Assembly (NCBI GenBank): GCA_964368605.1
Contig: CAYJBP010000007.1
Location: 1-43,334, forward strand
Direction of reading: 5' to 3'
Length of the DNA stretch: 43,334 nt
DNA from: CAYJBP01 sp964368605
GTDB taxonomy: Bacteria > Bacillota > Dehalobacteriia > UBA4068
Within the stretch, counting starts at the first letter, position 1; the number at the start of each line of letters is the position of its first letter. This document shows positions 37,751 to 43,334 of this stretch, piece after piece. Under the pieces are notes generated by a model. It saw nothing but the letters and a program-made list of their open reading frames with translations, made no database searches and was not told where the DNA came from. The translations under genes and the position numbers were made by a program.

Positions 37751-40216
37751 ATGACCGAATTATTAGCCCCGGCCGGCACTATGGAGGCGTTTAAGGCCGC
37801 TATAGCCAATGGTGCCGATGCGGTTTATGTGGGCGGTAAGCAATTTAGCGCTCGAGCTTTTGCCGATAATTTTAGCGATCAGGAATTGGCCGAGGCTTTA
37901 AAATTAGCTCATTTTTATAATAAAAAAGTATATTTGGCTATCAATACCTTATTGAATGATGGCGAATTGCAGCAGGCCTTAAATTATATAGCCCATTTTT
38001 ATAGTTTGGGTTTGGATGCGGTAATTGTCCAAGATTTAGGCCTACTTACGGCTATTGCTAAATATATGCCCGATTTACCAATCCATGCCAGCACCCAAAT
38101 GACCACTACCAACTTAGCCGGGGTGCAATATTTGGCAAGCTTAGGCGTAAAAAGGGTAATTTTAGCGCGCGAATTAACTTTTGAAGAAATCAAAGCCATC
38201 AAAGCCGCAACCGATGTAGAATTGGAAATTTTTATTCATGGGGCCCTATGCATTTGCTATTCCGGCCAATGCCTAATGAGCAGCTTAATAGGCGGACGCA
38301 GCGGCAATCGCGGTCGTTGCGCCCAGCCTTGTCGCCTACCCTATCAACTATGTAATGCCGATGGCGATGCCCTTAATCCTAAGGAAACCGGCCGCCATTT
38401 GCTATCGCCTAAAGATTTGGTCGGTTATATGCGCTTAGACGAATTACATGAATTAGGGCTTAGCTCTTGGAAAATAGAAGGACGTATGAAAAAGCCCGAG
38501 TATGTGGCCACTGTTTGCCGCATATACAGTGAGCATTTAGGGCTGCTTAATCAAAGGCGAGTTATTTATTTAGAAGAAGAAGAGCAGCGTCAATTAATTC
38601 AGATGTTTAATCGCGATTTTTGCCATGGCTATTGGGATGGCGTAAGCGGTGCTAAGATGATGAGCTTTAAGCGCCCCAATAATCGTGGTGTATTTATTGG
38701 CCGTATTCAAAACCGCAGCAAGGACTATATAAATATTAAGCTAGAGCAGAATTTAGGCTTAGGCGATGGCCTGGAAATTTGGGTTACCAATGGCGGTCGC
38801 AGCGGTTTAACCATCGATAAAATCATGGTTGATAATCAGGAAGTAGACCGAGCTTTTCCCGGCCAAAATGTGCTGATTTATGCCCCCGATGGCAAGGTTG
38901 GCGATCGGATTTTTAAAACATTTGATCATCAATTACATCAAATTGCCCAGGAATCCTATAAAGATTTGCCGACTAAGCCTTTATATTTTACATTAAAGGC
39001 CTTAAAAAATGCACCTTTGCAAATAAGCGTGCGTGATGAAAAAGGTTTTGAAGCCGAAATTACTTCCGGCTATATAGTGGAAGAAGCCCTAAACAGCATG
39101 AGCGATTGGCAAACCGTGCAGGTACAATTGGCACGCTTAGGTGGCACAAACTACCATTTAGCTGCCCTAGACGGCGAAATGGACGATATGGTTATGCTCC
39201 CGGCCTCGGTGCTTAATGCTTGTCGCCGCCAATTGGTGGCCGATTTAGAGGCCAAGGAAGCAGCTATTTTTGCCCGCCCCCAACCGCAAATTCCCAAATT
39301 ATGGCCTTTAGCCACAGCTCCTAAGCATAATATAAAGCAAATCACCATGGCCGCCTTAATCGACGACCCCTTTTGGGCGCTGCGTTTAATTAGGGCAGGC
39401 ATTAAAGATATTTATCTTAGTACCGAGGCCTTTACCGGCAAACAGCAGATTGATAATATCGATATAGCTGCGCTTTTAGCAAAAATTGCCGATACCGATG
39501 GCCGCTTAATTATCAATTTGCCACAAATAATCGGCGCTTTGGCAGAAGATATTTGGCTTAAGCGCATTGCAAATTGGCAGTTAGCAGGCCTTAAGGCCAT
39601 TCGAATTAATCATATCAGCCAGCTACAATTGCTTAAAAGGGCGGCCTGGCAGGGTGCTATTTTAGGCGGCTATAGCCTAAATATCTTAAATAGCCAAACC
39701 GCCGAGTTTTTAGCAAAATCCAAGCTTGAGGCCGTAACCATTTCCCCCGAGGCCGATTTAGCCTTATTGCGCACCTTAAGCGATAAAGGGGCTAAGCATG
39801 AAATTATGGCTCAAGGCGCCATGACGATGATGATTAGCCAATTTTGCACATTGGGTGCCTTATTAGGCGGTAAAAATGGCAATAATGCCTGCTCTGCCCC
39901 GTGCAAGCAGTTAAAAGGTTATAGTTTGCGTGATGAAAAAGGCTTTTTATTCCCGGTACGATCAGATAATGAATGCAGAATGCATATTTTTAATTCTAAG
40001 GAATTATGTTTGCTAGACGAAATACCTTCCCTTATCCAGGCCGGAATTAGCCGCTATTGCCTAGATTTAAGGCTATACGACCAGGCCAAGGCCTATCGTT
40101 TGGCCGAAATTTATGGCATGATAGCCAATGATATTTGGAACTTTGATCAAGCTAAAGAAAAAATAAAGCAAGTGATGGAGGACTTTACTAAAGGTCACTT
40201 GCATAGAGGAGTATAA
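37751..40216 (+). CDS. U32 family protein with DUF3656 (RlhA/TrhP-like)
   Basis: This 821-aa protein begins TELLAPAGTMEAFKAAIANGADAVYVGG, the U32 barrel start. The Cys cluster HGALCICYSGQCLMSSLIG and NRGRCAQPC (about 165-195) probably binds an Fe-S cluster, as proposed for U32 enzymes. The DUF3656 domain lies at about 380-500. A C-terminal half (about 510-821) resembles a second, degenerate U32 module with CSAPCKQLKGY. E. coli U32 relatives RlhA and TrhP hydroxylate 23S rRNA C2501 and tRNA U34, so RNA hydroxylation is more likely than the classic peptidase label. ATG at 37751 is well spaced from AAAGGAG; an ATG two codons earlier abuts it. In operon with zapA and mutS2. Confidence 0.85.
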   Translation: MTELLAPAGTMEAFKAAIANGADAVYVGGKQFSARAFADNFSDQELAEALKLAHFYNKKVYLAINTLLNDGELQQALNYIAHFYSLGLDAVIVQDLGLLTAIAKYMPDLPIHASTQMTTTNLAGVQYLASLGVKRVILARELTFEEIKAIKAATDVELEIFIHGALCICYSGQCLMSSLIGGRSGNRGRCAQPCRLPYQLCNADGDALNPKETGRHLLSPKDLVGYMRLDELHELGLSSWKIEGRMKKPEYVATVCRIYSEHLGLLNQRRVIYLEEEEQRQLIQMFNRDFCHGYWDGVSGAKMMSFKRPNNRGVFIGRIQNRSKDYINIKLEQNLGLGDGLEIWVTNGGRSGLTIDKIMVDNQEVDRAFPGQNVLIYAPDGKVGDRIFKTFDHQLHQIAQESYKDLPTKPLYFTLKALKNAPLQISVRDEKGFEAEITSGYIVEEALNSMSDWQTVQVQLARLGGTNYHLAALDGEMDDMVMLPASVLNACRRQLVADLEAKEAAIFARPQPQIPKLWPLATAPKHNIKQITMAALIDDPFWALRLIRAGIKDIYLSTEAFTGKQQIDNIDIAALLAKIADTDGRLIINLPQIIGALAEDIWLKRIANWQLAGLKAIRINHISQLQLLKRAAWQGAILGGYSLNILNSQTAEFLAKSKLEAVTISPEADLALLRTLSDKGAKHEIMAQGAMTMMISQFCTLGALLGGKNGNNACSAPCKQLKGYSLRDEKGFLFPVRSDNECRMHIFNSKELCLLDEIPSLIQAGISRYCLDLRLYDQAKAYRLAEIYGMIANDIWNFDQAKEKIKQVMEDFTKGHLHRGV

Positions 40217-40239
40217 TTATACTGAAAAAGAGGTTTTAA

Positions 40240-42606
40240 ATGCAAGAAAAATCTTTACAGAAGCTGGAGTATGATAAAATTTTGGCACAATTGGCCAATT
40301 ATGCAGGCTTTGCCCTAAGCCGCGAGAAAATTTTAGAATTACAACCCAGCATATATGAGCAAGAAGCTAAGCAAAACTTGGCCGAAACCGATGAAGCGCG
40401 CGAAATATTGCGCCTCTATCCTGCTTTTACGCTGGGCGCTTTATGGGATATCCGTGCGCCTTTAAAGCATTTGGAAATCGGCGGTATTTTAGAGGCCGAA
40501 AACCTTTTGCATATAGCCGATTTTTGTCGGGCGGTGCGTCAAACCAAGTCATTCTTTAGCGAGCTTAAGGGCAATTATCCGCAAATGAGCAGCATTGGCC
40601 ATAGCCTGATGATTTTAAAAAGCGTGGAAAGTGCCGTCGAAAAATCAATTGGTGCCGATGGCCAAATCCTAGATCATGCCAGCGAGCGCTTAGCCCAGCT
40701 AAGGCGCAGGATGCGCCAGGCTTCGGAGCGGGTGCGCGAACGTTTGGATAATTTAATTCGCAATCCCAATACCAATCGTTATTTGCAGGATAATATTGTA
40801 ACCATGCGTGAAGGCCGCTATGTAGTGCCGGTTAAACAAGAATACAGAGCACAGATAGCAGGTGTTGTGCATGATATGAGCAGCTCGGGCGCTACCTTAT
40901 TTATCGAGCCGATGGCTGTAATGGAGCTAAATAATGAGCTTGCCCAATTAGGCCGTGAAGAACAGGCCGAAATTGCCGCCATTTTGCGAGGATTAAGCCT
41001 TTTAATCAATGGCTTTTGCGCCGAAATTAAAGCCAATTTGCAATTTATGGCTCATTTGGATTTTCTTTTAGCAAAAGGCAAGCTTAGCCATGCCATGGAC
41101 GGCCTAGCTCCTAAAATTGTTAAAGGCGGAGCAATTAGATTAAACCAGGCCAGGCATCCTTTAATCGACCCTAACCTTGTTGTACCAATAGATATAGTTT
41201 TAGATAATAAGCAAACAGCCATGATTATCACAGGCCCTAATACCGGTGGTAAAACAGTAAGCCTAAAAACCGTAGGTTTACTTACGGCTATGGCCTTATC
41301 CGGCCTGCATATCCCTGTTGACGAAGGCAGCATAATCTCGGTATTTAGCAATATCTTAGCCGATATTGGCGATGAGCAAAGCATAGAACAAAGCTTAAGC
41401 ACCTTCTCGGCTCATATGGTAAATATTGTGGATATTTTAGATATAGCTGATTATCAAAGCCTGGTTTTGCTGGACGAATTGGGAGCCGGCACCGACCCCA
41501 CCGAAGGTGCGGCTTTGGCGATGGCAATTTTAGAAAATCTTCAAAAGCGGGGCTTGCGCTTGGTGGCAACCACCCATTATAGCGAGCTAAAGGCCTTTGC
41601 CTATAATCATCCCGGTTTTATCAATGCCAGCGTGGAATTTGATGTGGCCACTTTAAGCCCCACCTATCGCCTGTTGATGGGCGTACCCGGCAAAAGTAAT
41701 GCCTTCGAGATTAGCCGCCGCTTAGGCCTAACCGAGCATATTATCGAAGCAGCCGGCGAATTTTTAAGCACAGAAGATGCCGAGGTAGCTGCTCTTTTAT
41801 CCAATTTAGAGGATTTAAGGCGCCAAGTTGCCCAAGAAAAAGAAGAGGCCGCCAAGGCTGCGGCCATCGTAACAGTGCGCGAAAAAAAGCTGCATGAAGC
41901 TAATCGTCAGGCCGAGGCAGATAAAGTTAAGATTATCGAAAAAGCCCATCAGGATGCCAAAAAAATCCTGGAGGATACCCTTGCTAAAAGTAAAGGTATT
42001 TATCAAGATATCGTGGCCAAAGCCAAAACCGAGCAGGAAGCAACGCGAGCCTTTCAGGAGGCTCAGCGCAAGCTAAAAACACTTAAGCAGCAGCTAGAGG
42101 ACGAATTACCTAAGCCAATTATGGCAGGCAGCGCCCCTAAAAATTTAAGTTTGGGCGATTATGTATATTTACCAAAGCTGCGCCAAAAGGGCAATGTGAT
42201 TACCCTGCCCTTAAATGGCGAGGTAGGCGTGCAGATTGGCGCAATGAAATTAAAAGTTAAGTTAGACGAGCTGCGCCTAAGCGAGCCCGAGCCGGAAAAG
42301 CGACCAACAATGCGCAAAGCGGCCACCGGCAGCAATATTGCCTTTAGCAAAGCCCAAAGTGTGGATATGGAGGTAAATCTGCATGGCATGGATAGCCTAG
42401 ATGCCCTGGATACGCTGGACAAATATATTGACGATGCCTTTATTGCCGGGATTAAAACGGTGCGGATAAACCATGGCAAGGGCACAGGCGTGCTTAAAAA
42501 GGTGGTTAAAGACTATTTGCGTAAGCATCGGCTGGTAAAGAGTTATCGTCAGGGCGATTATCATGAGGGTGGCATTGGGGTTACCATGGCCGAATTGGAT
42601 CTATAA
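40240..42606 (+). CDS. mutS2: MutS2 family ATPase/endonuclease
   Basis: The 788-aa protein lacks the mismatch-recognition domain of MutS. It has a clamp/lever region (about 1-300), then the ATPase core with Walker A GPNTGGKT (332-339), SLSTFSAHM, LVLLDELGAGTDPTEGAALA and TTHYSELKAFAY. A long coiled coil follows (about 515-640). The C-terminal Smr nuclease domain (about 710-788) includes VNLHGM and INHGKGTGVL. MutS2 acts on branched DNA in some bacteria and, as RqcU in Bacillus, splits collided ribosomes for rescue. LHGM replaces the usual LDLHG-type motif, but the HGKGTG core is intact. It starts ATG behind AAAGAGG and is last of the conserved block. Confidence 0.94.
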   Translation: MQEKSLQKLEYDKILAQLANYAGFALSREKILELQPSIYEQEAKQNLAETDEAREILRLYPAFTLGALWDIRAPLKHLEIGGILEAENLLHIADFCRAVRQTKSFFSELKGNYPQMSSIGHSLMILKSVESAVEKSIGADGQILDHASERLAQLRRRMRQASERVRERLDNLIRNPNTNRYLQDNIVTMREGRYVVPVKQEYRAQIAGVVHDMSSSGATLFIEPMAVMELNNELAQLGREEQAEIAAILRGLSLLINGFCAEIKANLQFMAHLDFLLAKGKLSHAMDGLAPKIVKGGAIRLNQARHPLIDPNLVVPIDIVLDNKQTAMIITGPNTGGKTVSLKTVGLLTAMALSGLHIPVDEGSIISVFSNILADIGDEQSIEQSLSTFSAHMVNIVDILDIADYQSLVLLDELGAGTDPTEGAALAMAILENLQKRGLRLVATTHYSELKAFAYNHPGFINASVEFDVATLSPTYRLLMGVPGKSNAFEISRRLGLTEHIIEAAGEFLSTEDAEVAALLSNLEDLRRQVAQEKEEAAKAAAIVTVREKKLHEANRQAEADKVKIIEKAHQDAKKILEDTLAKSKGIYQDIVAKAKTEQEATRAFQEAQRKLKTLKQQLEDELPKPIMAGSAPKNLSLGDYVYLPKLRQKGNVITLPLNGEVGVQIGAMKLKVKLDELRLSEPEPEKRPTMRKAATGSNIAFSKAQSVDMEVNLHGMDSLDALDTLDKYIDDAFIAGIKTVRINHGKGTGVLKKVVKDYLRKHRLVKSYRQGDYHEGGIGVTMAELDL

Positions 42607-42637
42607 ATTCCTAAACTTAAAGGAAGAGGCGAAAATT

Positions 42638-43174
42638 ATGGATAATGATTATAATAATGGCAATCAGCAGGATGGCAATGAAAATATCCCGTCTCATCTG
42701 CAACATTTTTTTGATAAAAAAGGGGAACTAATGCGCGAAGCAAGGAAGATGCGCAGAATATACACTGTTTATCGCCGGGAGCGAGTGGGCTTGATCATCA
42801 TGGCCTGCATGACGCTTGGTTTGCTGAGCCCGTTGCTAATCATTATGAAGATGCGGTCTAAGCGTGCTAAAGACAGGCTTGATGCTATCAATCAGGAGTT
42901 AGAGCAGCTTGGAGTTAGCTATAAAGAAGAATATATGCGTACAGAATCTTATAATTACAGGGATTATCCTACCCCGGGCCCCGGGGATTTGGAGACTAGA
43001 GCTTTTGACAGTGGCTGGGATGATGATGCCAGTTATGGCGGTGATTTTGGCGGCTGGGACAGTTATAGCGGTTATGAAGGCGGCGACTATGATGGTGGCG
43101 GTTATGACGGCGGCGGCTATGATGGCGGTGGCTATGACGGCGGCGGCGATGGCGGCGACGGCGGCGGCGACTAA
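42638..43174 (+). CDS. Unknown single-pass membrane protein with Gly/Tyr/Asp-rich tail
   Basis: I do not recognise this 178-aa protein. It starts ATG behind AGGAAGAGG, 31 bases after mutS2. The N-terminal 50 residues are polar and then basic (REARKMRRIYTVYRRER). One strong hydrophobic segment follows (GLIIMACMTLGLLSPLLIIMKM, about 54-75, possibly a hairpin broken at SP). A basic-then-acidic helix comes next (KMRSKRAKDRLDAINQELEQLG). The last 75 residues are acidic and aromatic, ending in four YDGGG units and further Gly/Asp runs. The positive-inside rule does not decide topology, as both flanks are basic. The tail could be a flexible or surface-exposed domain. Function unknown. Confidence 0.75.
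   Translation: MDNDYNNGNQQDGNENIPSHLQHFFDKKGELMREARKMRRIYTVYRRERVGLIIMACMTLGLLSPLLIIMKMRSKRAKDRLDAINQELEQLGVSYKEEYMRTESYNYRDYPTPGPGDLETRAFDSGWDDDASYGGDFGGWDSYSGYEGGDYDGGGYDGGGYDGGGYDGGGDGGDGGGD
43088..43147 (+). repeat. Tandem 15-nt coding repeat (YDGGG x4)
   Basis: Four 15-base units of the form TATGAYGGYGGYGGY encode YDGGG in tandem. They differ only at third positions (GAT/GAC, GGT/GGC), so the amino acid repeat is conserved while the DNA has drifted. Further GGC/GAC runs follow. Confidence 0.85.
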
Positions 43175-43193
43175 AAAAGTAAAAGGTTTTTTG

Positions 43194-43218
43194 GTTCTTT
43201 TTTCCTCAAAAAAAGAAC
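43194..43218. repeat. AT-rich inverted repeat after the last gene
   Basis: GTTCTTTTTT (43194-43203) pairs with AAAAAAGAAC (43209-43218) around CCTCA. It is the third example of this inverted-repeat style downstream of a gene. Confidence 0.6.
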
Positions 43219-43256
43219 GCATTTTAAATCTTTACAATATAAAAGCGCAGCAAGCA

Positions 43257-43311
43257 AAACAAAAAGGATTAGTGCAAATAATGTTCTTATTTGCACTAAT
43301 CCTTTTTGTTT
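43257..43311 (+). terminator. Strong terminator at the end of the mutS2 block
   Basis: A perfect 25-bp stem (43257-43281 with 43287-43311) has a TGTTC loop, an A-rich 5' base and a T-rich 3' base. The core is GGATTAGTGCAAATAA and its complement. It can work in both directions, so a converging gene may lie beyond the window. Confidence 0.9.
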
Positions 43312-43334
43312 AAGTATGAGTTGCTATATTTTAT

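Noticed and set aside
42899..43222. Minus-strand frame rich in Ala/Ile/Val opposite the YDGGG repeat gene
   Set aside because: It is the complement of the Gly/Asp/Tyr repeat codons, which read as Ala/Val/Ile. There is no RBS and the plus-strand gene has a good one.

Overview
The window is a 43.3 kb piece of a chromosome with one 100-N scaffold gap (4221-4320), so it is a draft or metagenome-derived assembly. The DNA is AT-rich, with TTA/ATT/AAA codons mixed with GCC/GGC. Start sites carry strong GGAGG-type ribosome binding sites, promoters are near-consensus sigma-70 type with 17-base spacers, and terminators are hairpins with T-runs. Gene content points to Bacillota of the clostridial or negativicute kind: murA next to spoIID, rpmH-rnpA-yidD-yidC-jag-mnmE-mnmG-rsmG beside dnaA, pheST-zapA-U32-mutS2, a YqzL-like microprotein and a KhpB/Jag protein. 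I cannot name a genus. I see no phage, insertion sequence or CRISPR array.

Layout. 1-331: two tRNA genes (Arg-TCT, Gly-TCC) on the minus strand behind one promoter. 332-4018: murA (minus) divergent from spoIID, then ridA and a ferritin (plus). 4019-6005: a secreted 5'-nucleotidase with a PTPE-repeat linker and a C-terminal LysM domain, broken by the assembly gap. 6112-13471: a tightly packed minus-strand operon with all seven shikimate-pathway activities plus chorismate mutase/prephenate dehydratase (aroF, aroB, aroA, aroC, pheA, an aroE-aroK fusion, aroQ). It is preceded by a promoter, a Phe-rich leader peptide and a rho-independent attenuator. 13614-15359: pyruvate kinase. 15572-24362: the dnaA/oriC neighbourhood. 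24474-30483: a divergent XRE regulator, then dut, a guanine-deaminase-like protein that has lost its metal ligands, and the three subunits of a xanthine-dehydrogenase-type molybdenum hydroxylase. 30556-43174: argS, a half-length AI-2E family membrane protein, a YqzL-like microprotein, pheS, pheT, zapA, a NIF3-like protein, a U32 protein, mutS2 and an unknown membrane protein with a (YDGGG)n tail.

How it fits together. The aro operon makes chorismate and commits it to phenylalanine, and it appears to be controlled by phenylalanine supply through ribosome-mediated attenuation. That would be notable in Bacillota, where T-box leaders usually do this job. The dnaA region carries two perfect DnaA boxes, one inside the likely dnaA promoter, and gene direction largely diverges from this area as expected near a replication origin. 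dnaN does not follow dnaA. The dut-to-xdh operon looks like nucleotide housekeeping joined to purine or azaheterocycle oxidation. A recurring inverted repeat with the core GGGCTGTCGC sits at the ends of several transcription units.

The strongest leads are the Phe leader/attenuator (13252-13471), the apparent pseudo-guanine deaminase (25554-26825), the dispersed hairpin family, and a possible terminator-based switch between the YqzL-like gene and pheS.
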